A DNA stretch of 64,000 bases, from contig JAZLJD010000047.1 in the NCBI GenBank assembly GCA_045617725.1, positions 1 through 64,000 of the forward strand, given 5' to 3'. Position numbers and translations under genes: made by a program. The notes below the pieces were generated by a model. The model was not told the origin of the DNA, did no database searches, and saw nothing but the letters and a program-made list of their open reading frames with translations. Every line of letters starts with the position of its first letter. The first letter of the stretch is position 1. Shown piece after piece: positions 17,752-26,831 of this stretch. Source of the stretch: JAZLJD01 sp045617725 (lineage in GTDB: Bacteria > Bacillota > Clostridia > Lachnospirales > Lachnospiraceae).

Positions 17752-20182
17752 TCTTCAGTGCCAAAAGACACATAATGGCAAAGAAACTCATTGTAATTCC
17801 GGTCATGGGTAAGGCCGTCAGTTCAAAAACTCCGGTGATTCCGAATGCACAGACTACGGAAAGCGGAACGATAAACAGAGGATCCACACTTCCTTTGATG
17901 CCCTTTAGGAAAAAGATTACTGACCTAAGGAAGGTAACAAAGCAAAATACCAGGTACAAAAGACCGATTAAAAGTCCGTAATCGTACAGGGCCTGTAAAT
18001 ATGCATTGTGGCAATGATAAGCCGTAGATCCGTCCGGCATCTCTACCGACATGTATTCATGTCCATGAAGGGAAAGCTCCTTTAAGGTCTGCTTCCAAAT
18101 GTCAAAGCGTCCGTTGGAAAGATCGACGTCCCGGGCTGCATCCTGTACAACCTCAGAAGGTGCCGCATTAGTCTCCGTAGAAGGAGTTTCGGTAACTGCT
18201 GCAGCTTCCTTACCAAACACGGCCTCCTTAAGACTTACATTCTCAATATCATCCACACCGCTGTCCGTCGTTCCGTTGAAGATACGGATACCGATAAACT
18301 TCACAAACATGCTCGCATCCATGTACCACTCGGAATCCTTGGGCTCCCCGGCATCGATTAAGTACCAGTCCTGCTCGAAAGGAATAAGCGGGAATCGGAA
18401 CGGATCGTTCACCATGGCAGGTACGATACGCGTTGCCGAAAATACAAGCGGCAGGCACAGTATACTGCCGGCTACCGTGCAAAGTGACGCACGAAGAAGC
18501 TTTCGGAATGCCTTTTTGTCTGCAAAAAGGTACAGTACCAGCGTCAGAAGCATCAAAATCGCCATGGTCAGGATGCCGGTTCTGGAAATAGCCAGAACAA
18601 GGTACCCGGCGGCGATGGAGAATTCAAAAATGCGGAAATGGGCACGCTTAAAGATGCCCTTAAGCCCGCCTTCCGAAACGGCCTTCAGAATATGACCCCA
18701 GGAATTGGCGGCGGTCAACGTGATTTGAGCCGCACCCGCGGTAACCGTGTGGAACCACATGGGATACCGGGACAGGCCCCACTTGTTGTAAGGTCTGCGT
18801 GCCAGCGAGAAGGCCAGAAGTATCAAAAACGAAATCGAAATGCCGTTGCTTAAGTTCTTAAAAATCCTCCGGCAGTCCTCCGTAACCGCAACGTAGAAAA
18901 GCAGCAGCGTAAAAGCAATACCGGCATAAATCATCCAGGTTCTGTAGCCCCTAAAGCAGGCTGCAAGAATGTTGTAAAGCACCAGCGTGGCAGCGATGGG
19001 AAGATACAGCCCGGAAAGCGTGCTCTTCTTAAAGTGCCTTACAATGTAGATGAGCACGAGGCCGCCAAAAAGCAGGGCTCCGCACTTATAGACGGTACGG
19101 TTTTGAATGAAGCAGCAGGCTGCACCGCCCAAAAGAATCCATACGGCATTCGGAATATTGAGAAAATCCTTTTGGGCAAAAAGGGAAAGCATCGAAAGTC
19201 CCAGATAAAAGCCGATTTGGGAAAGTGCCAGGTACTGGTCCGCAAGGCAGGCTGCATTCACATACATGCAACAGTAATACAGGGTAATGCCAAAGAATAC
19301 GGACTGCAGGTAGTTCTGAAGCATCTGCGCGGGCGGCAGCTTCAAAAACGCGGGTGTCCCGTTCCGGCCGATTCCGTAAATAAGATATGCAAGATACGCC
19401 GTCAGGACAGCGATACCGATTGCATAAATACTGCGGTCGAGGGTTTCCGAAGAGAAGGTGGGCATGAATACGCAGTACACAAGCGCTGCGATACTGCCGC
19501 ATGCAAGGAGTGCATAAAGTGCGATGCGAAGCGGTTTCTGAATCTGTACGGGGCGTGCAAAAAACCACAAAAGGCCCAGTGCAAGGACTGCCGTAAAGCC
19601 GATGACCGCATCGTAAAGAAGCGTCTTCTTAAGGCCCATATGTGCCCGGTAGGTATAATCACCGCACACGCAGAAGCCGGTCTGTTCGCTGCCCTCATAC
19701 ACTACAGTGCCGGACTCGGAAATGCCGGTTGCCACGGCCTCCGCAACATAAACCGTCACCAAAGCTTCGTTCTCATCGCCCGAATAAATCTCGTAATAAA
19801 CGGGTTGCCAGGCCTCCGCATATACATCCATGGGAAAACGAACACAGGCATCGCCCTCGGACACATCCAAAGAAGCGCTGCCTTCGTGCAAAAGTTCCGA
19901 AGAAGCGTTATAGAGTTTCAGAGTAACCAGGTCGGATTCCGCTCCGCCGTAGGAATGCACGTAGAAAGCGATTTCTTTCAGGATACCGAACTGCGGTGCA
20001 AAATTCTGGCGTACCGGCTCGGTGCTGCTGAGCATAAGTTCCGCGCAGTCCGTATGAACCAGGGACTCTGATTTGTAATTCGTTTTGATTAGTTTGAACG
20101 GCTTTGCAAGAGCCATAAGAAGCAGCGCAATCGTCAATACAAGAATGCAGAGGAACATGCGCTCCGATTTATTGAATTTCAT
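17720..20182 (-). CDS. O-antigen ligase/Wzy-type polymerase
   Basis: About 820 residues. A membrane helix at the N-terminus is followed by an extracytoplasmic beta-rich region (about 30-180), many membrane helices, and near the C-terminus AYHCHNAYLQALYDYGLLIG, the H-N-x-x-L-Q loop of the WaaL/O-antigen polymerase family. It is the polymerase or ligase candidate for operon A. I chose the ATG at 20180-20182, with GGAG 6 bases upstream, over a TTG at 20197 that would overlap the GT2 stop. The protein is long for the family, mostly because of the N-terminal domain. Confidence 0.85.
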   Translation of the reverse strand: MKFNKSERMFLCILVLTIALLLMALAKPFKLIKTNYKSESLVHTDCAELMLSSTEPVRQNFAPQFGILKEIAFYVHSYGGAESDLVTLKLYNASSELLHEGSASLDVSEGDACVRFPMDVYAEAWQPVYYEIYSGDENEALVTVYVAEAVATGISESGTVVYEGSEQTGFCVCGDYTYRAHMGLKKTLLYDAVIGFTAVLALGLLWFFARPVQIQKPLRIALYALLACGSIAALVYCVFMPTFSSETLDRSIYAIGIAVLTAYLAYLIYGIGRNGTPAFLKLPPAQMLQNYLQSVFFGITLYYCCMYVNAACLADQYLALSQIGFYLGLSMLSLFAQKDFLNIPNAVWILLGGAACCFIQNRTVYKCGALLFGGLVLIYIVRHFKKSTLSGLYLPIAATLVLYNILAACFRGYRTWMIYAGIAFTLLLFYVAVTEDCRRIFKNLSNGISISFLILLAFSLARRPYNKWGLSRYPMWFHTVTAGAAQITLTAANSWGHILKAVSEGGLKGIFKRAHFRIFEFSIAAGYLVLAISRTGILTMAILMLLTLVLYLFADKKAFRKLLRASLCTVAGSILCLPLVFSATRIVPAMVNDPFRFPLIPFEQDWYLIDAGEPKDSEWYMDASMFVKFIGIRIFNGTTDSGVDDIENVSLKEAVFGKEAAAVTETPSTETNAAPSEVVQDAARDVDLSNGRFDIWKQTLKELSLHGHEYMSVEMPDGSTAYHCHNAYLQALYDYGLLIGLLYLVFCFVTFLRSVIFFLKGIKGSVDPLFIVPLSVVCAFGITGVFELTALPMTGITMSFFAIMCLLALKNGAYGRQENN

Positions 20183-20193
20183 AGATTTCTCCG

Positions 20194-21126
20194 TCAATTG
20201 TCCTTCCTTACGATGTCGCGGATTACATACTGCGGTGAATTATTCATGCAGATATAAATGCGACCCAGGTACTCACCCACAAGGCCCAGCATCAGCATAA
20301 TCATGCCGCCGATAAAAAGAAGCGCACTGATCAGGGATGCGTAGCCGATGGGAGCGGCATGGTCCACGAAATGCCTGATAATCGTATACAGCATATACAC
20401 AAAACCGCCGATGGCACACAAGCAGCCGATGCCGGTGGAAATACGAAGAGGCTTAATGGAAAAGGCCGTAAATCCGTTCATCCAAAGTGCAATCAGCTTG
20501 CGAAGCGTGTAACCGCTCTTGCCGTTCATGCGTTCTCTGTGGTCCACATCCACATTCACGATGTCCTTCGTGGTTCGAAGTACCAGACCGATTACGTAGG
20601 GGTAAGCATTCCGGTAATTGAGTATCTCATCCACGATAAACCGTCTGATTGCAAAGTAGCTGGTCACATGGAGGTCCTTGGGTTTATTCAGCATGGAACG
20701 CAGCATCAGGTCATTCACACGGGAACCGAAATTCCGAAAGCCCGAATGCATCTTGTGCTCATAGCGTGCATAAACCGCATCGTGCCCTTCCCCGATGGCC
20801 GCAAGAAGCCTGCCCACCTGGGAAGCCGGAGTTTGTCCGTCATCATCAAGGCAAACAACAATATCTCCGGTCACCTGTGCAAAGCCTGCCATTAAGGCCG
20901 CATGCTGACCGAAGTTTCTGGCAAGATTGACTCCGGTCACATGATCGTGCGAAAGAGCCAGCTTCCGAATCACGGAATAGGTGTCATCCGGCGATGAATC
21001 ATTGACCAAAACAATCTCATATTCGTATTGAGTTAAACTGGCCATCGCGGCATCAATTTCCGCTACAACAGCGGGTAATGTAAGAGCACTTCGATAGCAG
21101 GGAATTACAAAGGATACTTTTTCCAT
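20194..21126 (-). CDS. Glycosyltransferase family 2, DPM1/GtrB-like with two membrane helices
   Basis: About 310 residues. The GT-A domain has FVIPCYRSALTLP, VNDSSPDD and VCLDDDGQTP (DXD-type metal site), followed by two C-terminal membrane helices near residues 225-285. This architecture belongs to the enzymes that charge undecaprenyl phosphate with a sugar, which GT-C proteins then use on the outside. Two GT-C-like proteins (21163-22920, 24073-25815) are next door and are plausible users. The ATG at 21124-21126 has AGGAAG upstream; a longer frame is less likely. Confidence 0.9.
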   Translation of the reverse strand: MEKVSFVIPCYRSALTLPAVVAEIDAAMASLTQYEYEIVLVNDSSPDDTYSVIRKLALSHDHVTGVNLARNFGQHAALMAGFAQVTGDIVVCLDDDGQTPASQVGRLLAAIGEGHDAVYARYEHKMHSGFRNFGSRVNDLMLRSMLNKPKDLHVTSYFAIRRFIVDEILNYRNAYPYVIGLVLRTTKDIVNVDVDHRERMNGKSGYTLRKLIALWMNGFTAFSIKPLRISTGIGCLCAIGGFVYMLYTIIRHFVDHAAPIGYASLISALLFIGGMIMLMLGLVGEYLGRIYICMNNSPQYVIRDIVRKDN

Positions 21127-21162
21127 TTTTCTTCCTGTCTTCAACACATAGTTGATAATATT

Positions 21163-22920
21163 TTACGACTTTTTGTCTACTTTGTATACTGTAAAATCAC
21201 CCGTAACACGCTGTGCGGACAGGGTAATTTCGTCTCCGGAAAGCCGGTATAATTCCGAAAGCCACTCTGCCTCATCCTCCGTATTTACCACAAACCGCAC
21301 CCGGTCTGAATCCCTCAGTGCACTGTATGCATCCCGGAACCCGTAATTCTCATGTTTTTCATACATAAGGGGCGAAAAAACAGCCCAACCACCGGCAATT
21401 TCGTTGTTTCTTCCGTTTCCTCCGCCACCGGCCATCTCGGAGAGCCTGTGAAGATGTGCCTCGTCAAAAATGCGTTCCGAATACTTCACGGAGGAATACA
21501 CATCGATGATGTAGAAATCCTCCCCCGTGGTCCGCATAAGGTCTTCCTGCAGCTTCATCCATTCCGCCGCATTCTCTTCATACGTCGCCGCACTCTCTTT
21601 CACCTTGGGAACCGAAGTAATTCCGGCAAAAACAAGCAGAAGGGAAACAACAAGCAGCATCGGAACCCGTACGTTCCATTTCTTTTGCAAAAGAACATAC
21701 AAAATGAGTGCCGTAAGAATCATCATCTCGCAAAGCAGCAGGGGCTCCGTGATACGGTCCGTCATTCTTCCGCGGAACAAAAGGTAGCAAAACAGTACGC
21801 TCCGCGTAACGCCCAAAAGAATGAGCGGAAGCAGGGTGCGTCCCCGCCTTGCGGCCAAAAGCAAACCGGCAGCCAGCACATACAGAGCTATTACTATGTA
21901 GTTATACGGGGCATCCTCCGTTCCCAAAACGCGGTGCACGTATTCATAGGCCGTCTGCTTAAGACGTGCGGTAAGGGAAGCCCGCCGGCTGTCATTATAG
22001 GCATTAATCTTCTCAATGAGTGTGGAATCGATGGATTCATCCAGTTCGTAATTGTAGTTTTTAAGCAGGGTAACCTGCATTTTTGTGATTCCGGCTTCCT
22101 CGTAGAAGCTTTGATTCTGCGCATAATCCGGAATGGAATTGTAATCGTAAAGCTCCGTCCGAATTCCGTTAAACTCCTTAAACTCTCTCCACTCCGTATC
22201 GCCGTAAGAAAGCCGGTCCGTAAGGAATCCGGCGCCCATAATGAATGCGGCAATCAGGAACACAGGCAGATATCGCTTCATAAAGGAGCAGCCGTATTTC
22301 TCGCTTTGCCGGTCAAGGGAATAACGGAGCAGGCCGCTCACTGCCAGCATGGGAAGCAAGAAAAGTCCGATCTGCGGGCGGATAAAGAACGAAATGCACG
22401 AAAGTATAATTGGGATTATATTTCCTTTAATGAAATCCCGGTTGTTTTTGGCACTCGGGCCTGTTAAAAACAAAAAGCAGGCTGTCATCATAAGAAGGCC
22501 GCCTGTAACCGTATAGTGCAAAAATGTAACCTGCTTCAGTATAAACGCCGCATAGAACAGGGCGGACGATAAAATAGCAAGTGTTTTTTGAAGTTTTGTT
22601 TCCTGGAAGGACAGAATCCGTAAGGTAATCAGATACACGCATAGTGCCACAAGGGCAAGCATCAGGATACCGTACCAGGGAACAAACGGCAGGATTCTGT
22701 AAAGTCCCGCAATCAGTGCTCCCAGGGGATACAGCATATAAACGGTATGCCCCGACGGCGTCCCCGAATAAATGCCGGATATGTAATCCCGAATCAGGAC
22801 GTCGTCGTTGAGTCTGTAGTACATCCCAAAGCAGAAATAGGTGGCGACAAAGAGAAGCAGGGTCAGGACAAAGGCCCCTATTCGGTCTGTGTAGTTTTTC
22901 TTATATCCGCTCTTCTTCAT
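21163..22920 (-). CDS. Polytopic membrane protein, GT-C-like glycosyltransferase candidate
   Basis: A 585-residue protein with about 11 membrane helices in the first 430 residues and a soluble extracytoplasmic tail. The first loop contains RLNDDVLIRDY, an Asp-Asp pair directly after helix 1 as in GT-C enzymes that use polyprenyl-phosphate sugars. I do not recognise a closer family. It overlaps the wecE stop by 4 bases (ATGA). I infer extracytoplasmic addition of a side-branch sugar, together with the GT2 just downstream. Confidence 0.72.
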   Translation of the reverse strand: MKKSGYKKNYTDRIGAFVLTLLLFVATYFCFGMYYRLNDDVLIRDYISGIYSGTPSGHTVYMLYPLGALIAGLYRILPFVPWYGILMLALVALCVYLITLRILSFQETKLQKTLAILSSALFYAAFILKQVTFLHYTVTGGLLMMTACFLFLTGPSAKNNRDFIKGNIIPIILSCISFFIRPQIGLFLLPMLAVSGLLRYSLDRQSEKYGCSFMKRYLPVFLIAAFIMGAGFLTDRLSYGDTEWREFKEFNGIRTELYDYNSIPDYAQNQSFYEEAGITKMQVTLLKNYNYELDESIDSTLIEKINAYNDSRRASLTARLKQTAYEYVHRVLGTEDAPYNYIVIALYVLAAGLLLAARRGRTLLPLILLGVTRSVLFCYLLFRGRMTDRITEPLLLCEMMILTALILYVLLQKKWNVRVPMLLVVSLLLVFAGITSVPKVKESAATYEENAAEWMKLQEDLMRTTGEDFYIIDVYSSVKYSERIFDEAHLHRLSEMAGGGGNGRNNEIAGGWAVFSPLMYEKHENYGFRDAYSALRDSDRVRFVVNTEDEAEWLSELYRLSGDEITLSAQRVTGDFTVYKVDKKS

Positions 22921-24044
22921 CGATAAAACTCGGTAACCTTTCCTGCGATGTATGTAACTTCATCCTCCGTAAGACTGTAGAACATGGGAAGACGAATCAG
23001 TCTGTCGCTCTCTTTTGTGGTATAAACATCCTCTCCGTGGAAGCGACCGAACTTAAGGCCGGCCGGTGCGGAATGAAGGGGAACATAATGGAATACGGAA
23101 TGAATCTGATTCTCCTTCAGGTAGTCAATCATAGCGGTTCTTTCGTCAAGGTCGCGAACCTTAATGTAGAACATGTGGGCATTGTGTACGCAGCCCTCAG
23201 GAATCACGGGGAGCTCAATAAGGCCGCGTTCCTTAAGCGGGCTTAAGAGTTCATAGTACTGATTCCATCTTGCAAGCCTGCGTCCGTTGATTTCGTCCGC
23301 CAGCTCGAGCTGTGCCCAAAGATATGCGGCATTCATGTCGGAAGGCAGGTAGGAGGAACCGGCATCGATCCAGGAGTACTTATCAATCTGGCCGCGGTAA
23401 TACTTGCTGCGGTTCGTACCTTTTTCACGAATGATTTCGGCCTGTTCGATATAGGAAGGATCCTTGATAAGCAGTGCACCGCCCTCACCCATGGAGTAAT
23501 TTTTGGTCTCGTGGAAGGAATAGCAGCCGAAATCGCCGATGGTACCGAGTGCCTTGCCCTTATAGGTACTCATGACGCCCTGGGCAGCATCCTCAATAAC
23601 CAGAAGATTATGGCGACGGGCTATATCCATAATGGTATCCATTTCGCAGGAAACGCCTGCATAATGCACGGGAGCTATAGCTCTTGTTTTGGGCGTAATG
23701 GCTGCTTCTATCAGCTTCTCGTCAATATTCATGGTGTCGGGACGGATATCCGTAAATACCGGAACACCGCCACGCATAACGAAGGCATCTGCGGTAGATA
23801 CGAAGGTAAACGACGGCATAATGACTTCATCGCCGGGCTGTATGTCGGCAAGAATGGCTGCCATCTCATTCGCATGCGTACAGGAAGTCGTAAGAAGGCA
23901 TTTGGCCGTGCCGGTATGCTCTTCAATCCAGGCATTGCACTTTTTGGTAAAAGGACCGTCACCGCAGATTTTCTGGTTGCGTACAGCCTCCTCAATATAC
24001 TTGATTTCGTTGCCCGTATAAGGCGGTACATTAAAATTAATCAT
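22917..24044 (-). CDS. wecE: dTDP-4-amino-4,6-dideoxygalactose transaminase (WecE/RffA)
   Basis: A 375-residue PLP-dependent DegT/DnrJ/StrS aminotransferase. The regions GDGPFTKKC, QPGDEVIMPSFTFVSTADAF, DTMNIDEKLIEAAIT, YAGVSCEMDTIM and FHETKNYSMGEGGA (with the PLP lysine) follow the E. coli WecE sequence closely. WecE converts dTDP-4-keto-6-deoxyglucose to dTDP-4-amino-4,6-dideoxygalactose. Its upstream enzymes RmlA and RmlB and the acetyltransferase WecD are not in the window. The ATG at 24042-24044 is chosen over one 21 bases upstream; a fragment of the intergenic repeat lies immediately before it. Confidence 0.93.
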   Translation of the reverse strand: MINFNVPPYTGNEIKYIEEAVRNQKICGDGPFTKKCNAWIEEHTGTAKCLLTTSCTHANEMAAILADIQPGDEVIMPSFTFVSTADAFVMRGGVPVFTDIRPDTMNIDEKLIEAAITPKTRAIAPVHYAGVSCEMDTIMDIARRHNLLVIEDAAQGVMSTYKGKALGTIGDFGCYSFHETKNYSMGEGGALLIKDPSYIEQAEIIREKGTNRSKYYRGQIDKYSWIDAGSSYLPSDMNAAYLWAQLELADEINGRRLARWNQYYELLSPLKERGLIELPVIPEGCVHNAHMFYIKVRDLDERTAMIDYLKENQIHSVFHYVPLHSAPAGLKFGRFHGEDVYTTKESDRLIRLPMFYSLTEDEVTYIAGKVTEFYR

Positions 24045-24067
24045 AGCCAATCCTCGCATTCGCAATA
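24045..24067. repeat. Fragment of the structured intergenic repeat
   Basis: About 22 bases match the outer end of the element at 4977-5089 with one substitution and two single-base indels. As in copy 2 the fragment sits directly in front of a start codon (24042-24044) and supplies a purine-rich GAGG on the minus strand. The hairpin part of the element is absent here. It is short, so chance similarity is possible, but the identical placement argues against it. Confidence 0.55.
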
Positions 24068-24072
24068 GTATC

Positions 24073-25815
24073 TCATTCTATAACTAAATAAGCATCATTT
24101 TCACTGATAAAACGCACCTTAAAGTCGCCCTCCACCAGCATTTCATGAAGTTTTTCTTCCTTCACACCCTGCGGTGCCGTAAGCAGTCTCTTGCCGGCCT
24201 CCAGACTTGTAATAAACACGGGGCGCTTTGTAAGGAGCGACAAATCCGCAAGCAGAACCTCGTACTCGTAGGTATCAAGGTCCGGCCAGGTATGACTCAG
24301 TGCACAGGGCTTATTAAGCACGTAGGAAAGTCCCGGCACATTGCCGTAGAAAAGGAACCGCCTGTCTTCATAATCCTGCGATGCCACAAAGTCCGCAAGG
24401 TCCGTAAGGGACTCCGCACGTTCCTTCGTCGTATACATGCCCCTAAGCGGGCAATCCGCGGTGATGCGGGTGTCCATGGCTCCCTCGGTTCCGTCACGAA
24501 ATACATAGGTGAGGCCAAAAAGAAAGGTCTGGTACATCATACAGAACAAAAAGAGTGCCAGCATCGCCTTAAGCGGGAAGGCCGATAAGCCGTGTGCCTT
24601 CATAAACCGTTCATGGGAAGGCAGTATCACGCCCTGCAGCATATGAAGGAGTAACGGTGCAATCAGGAACATACTGTTCAGGATCGGATAAATATTATTG
24701 TTGCTTCCGATGGGCAGAAGCAGTATCCACAAAAGAACCAGGCAGGCCCGCAGTTTTTCCTCTCGGGGCGCTGCTTTTTGAAGCATCGTAAAGATGCTTC
24801 CTGCGATTCCCAAAATAAGGAATATCGTAACGAACGCCATCATGGAGAAAACTTCTTCATAGGTGAAGCCGAACATGCCTCTTCCGTATGCAAAGCGGAG
24901 CCAGAGAAGCAGCACCGCGATGTAAACAATACCCTTTAGAACCTTAAAACGACCCCGGAAGATTCGAAACAGGACGATTCCGCCCAAAATCACCAAAAGT
25001 GCCGTCAGAATCCACGGCCACTCGATGGTGTATGCTTTAACGGTACGAAGCAGCGCATATCCGGCCGTGTAATCGGTTGCGGATTCTGAGCTTCCCAGAA
25101 CCGTTGAAAGCATGTTCGGAATACAGTCCATGCCATACTTTACGGACAGGGGAACGGCCGCGAGCAAAAATCCCGCGATATAACCGCCCACGCAGGTCAG
25201 AACGGTTTTAAAGAGACCGCGACTTTTTTTGTCCACGAAGTACGTATAAAACACAAGCAGAATAAAGCCCGCAAATACGACATTCGGAAGTCTTGCAAAT
25301 ATGGAAAGTCCCAATATGGCACCTGCTAAAAAGAGTCGCCACGCGGAGCGTTCATAAGAGCACACGGACGCCCTGTAAAGGAGCAGTATGGCGATGAGCA
25401 GCATAAAGTACGAAAGATAATTGTACAAAATTACGCTCGGACACCAGCACAGACTGATTGCAAGTATCTCACCGAAAAAAACAAGGTGCCTGCTCATCTC
25501 GCGCGACAAAACGAAATATGCAATCCATGCCATCGCGCTTATGAACAGAGCCGTGTAGCAGTTCATCATAAGGAGCGAGCCCTTGCCCGGGAGCTTCATT
25601 AAAAGCCGTGTCAAAAGGTCCGAAAGCTCATAAGCCACAGACCAGGGCGAGCCCGCGATATCCTCCATAAACAGGCTGCGCGCCAGGGAATATGTGGTGT
25701 CGGAAACATCGACGCCGCGATTCACCCCATAAAACGGCAGAAGCAGAAGGGCCAGCGGATATAAATAACACGTGATATTGTTATAAACTTTTATTGCTTT
25801 TTCTTTGGCCGACAT
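24073..25815 (-). CDS. Polytopic membrane protein, GT-C/GT39-like candidate
   Basis: A 580-residue protein with about 12 membrane helices. Helix 1 is followed by NRGVDVSDTTYSLA, an Asp-bearing first loop typical of GT-C transferases, and the C-terminal 130 residues are soluble. No specific family is recognised. It overlaps the upstream acyltransferase by 25 bases and lies a few bases from wecE. The inferred role is transfer of a sugar from a polyprenyl-phosphate carrier outside the membrane. Confidence 0.7.
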   Translation of the reverse strand: MSAKEKAIKVYNNITCYLYPLALLLLPFYGVNRGVDVSDTTYSLARSLFMEDIAGSPWSVAYELSDLLTRLLMKLPGKGSLLMMNCYTALFISAMAWIAYFVLSREMSRHLVFFGEILAISLCWCPSVILYNYLSYFMLLIAILLLYRASVCSYERSAWRLFLAGAILGLSIFARLPNVVFAGFILLVFYTYFVDKKSRGLFKTVLTCVGGYIAGFLLAAVPLSVKYGMDCIPNMLSTVLGSSESATDYTAGYALLRTVKAYTIEWPWILTALLVILGGIVLFRIFRGRFKVLKGIVYIAVLLLWLRFAYGRGMFGFTYEEVFSMMAFVTIFLILGIAGSIFTMLQKAAPREEKLRACLVLLWILLLPIGSNNNIYPILNSMFLIAPLLLHMLQGVILPSHERFMKAHGLSAFPLKAMLALFLFCMMYQTFLFGLTYVFRDGTEGAMDTRITADCPLRGMYTTKERAESLTDLADFVASQDYEDRRFLFYGNVPGLSYVLNKPCALSHTWPDLDTYEYEVLLADLSLLTKRPVFITSLEAGKRLLTAPQGVKEEKLHEMLVEGDFKVRFISENDAYLVIE

Positions 25816-26813
25816 AACCTTCCTATTCCGTCAAACAGGCACCGCCGCACGCTTTCCACGCAGATGCCCGCTGCAAACACCAGTAAAATCATAACAAAGC
25901 CGGGGACGTCAAGCCATTTGGGCCACTCGTAACGCCACACCACATGCTCATGAAGGAGATAAACTCCGAACACACTGCCCGCTATATAGCGGATGACACC
26001 CGCAAGACGGTTCTCCTTCATATCAAGGCCCAGGAAGAAGAGAAACAGGCCGAGGGACGCGATATAAACCGTAAGGCTGTTGTACTTATAGAACTGGAGC
26101 ATGGCTTCATGCAGCATTCCGGTTCTGTCGCATATAAACCGTATTCCGACCGCACTCAGATAGGTCAGGGCGCCAAAAACAAAGTATAAAAGGAGGGCCG
26201 TGCCCTTCTTAATCTTAGAAACTCCGACCCTTCGAAGATAAGCACCGGTCAGATACAGGGTGAAAAACCATAAAACGCCGTACCCGCTGTCCGTAAGGGA
26301 CAACCGTATGGGAATTACGGTGGGCACTACGGAAGTTACGATAATAAATGCAATCAGGATTTCAAAAAGTGCCTTATTGCTTAATTTCTCAAGACCTTTG
26401 GACAGAAGCGGCAACAAAAGCAGGAGCACGAAATAATTCGTTGCAAACCAGTAATGTCCCGTGGAAATCGGGCACAGGCAGAACAGGAAATCATTGATGT
26501 CAAAGGTCTTCATTCCGAGGAAAAGGCTGAGTACATAAATGCCGAGAGAATAAAATTCGACCATTCCGAAGAAGGACAAAAGCCTTCCTGCCTTAAAATC
26601 CGTATCCTTGGAATAATATCCCGTGATAAAAACAAACACATTCACGCTGACATAGCAAAAGGCCTCCAAAAGCCAGGCAAGCTGCAGGGAAGCGGGGCCT
26701 TCATCATAGAAATTCCCAAGGATTCCGCCCTTACTTAAGTAATGCAGAATGCAGATCATCAGCATGCTGACAATGCGAAGTAATTCAATTCCCGTATGTC
26801 TTTTGTTGTTCAA
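25791..26813 (-). CDS. Acyltransferase family 3 membrane protein (OafA/WecH-like)
   Basis: A 340-residue protein with about 10 membrane helices. The N-terminus GIELLRIVSMLMICILHYL has the conserved Arg and His of the Acyl_transf_3 family (E/R-L-x-x-x-R and the catalytic H), and GHYWFATNYF follows near residue 120. These enzymes O-acetylate glycans. The start codon is TTG (26811-26813) with GGGAGAG upstream. Together with the MBOAT/SGNH pair, the operon carries two independent acylation systems. Confidence 0.85.
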   Translation of the reverse strand: MNNKRHTGIELLRIVSMLMICILHYLSKGGILGNFYDEGPASLQLAWLLEAFCYVSVNVFVFITGYYSKDTDFKAGRLLSFFGMVEFYSLGIYVLSLFLGMKTFDINDFLFCLCPISTGHYWFATNYFVLLLLLPLLSKGLEKLSNKALFEILIAFIIVTSVVPTVIPIRLSLTDSGYGVLWFFTLYLTGAYLRRVGVSKIKKGTALLLYFVFGALTYLSAVGIRFICDRTGMLHEAMLQFYKYNSLTVYIASLGLFLFFLGLDMKENRLAGVIRYIAGSVFGVYLLHEHVVWRYEWPKWLDVPGFVMILLVFAAGICVESVRRCLFDGIGRLCRPKKKQ

Positions 26814-26831
26814 GTTTCTCTCCCTTTGGAA

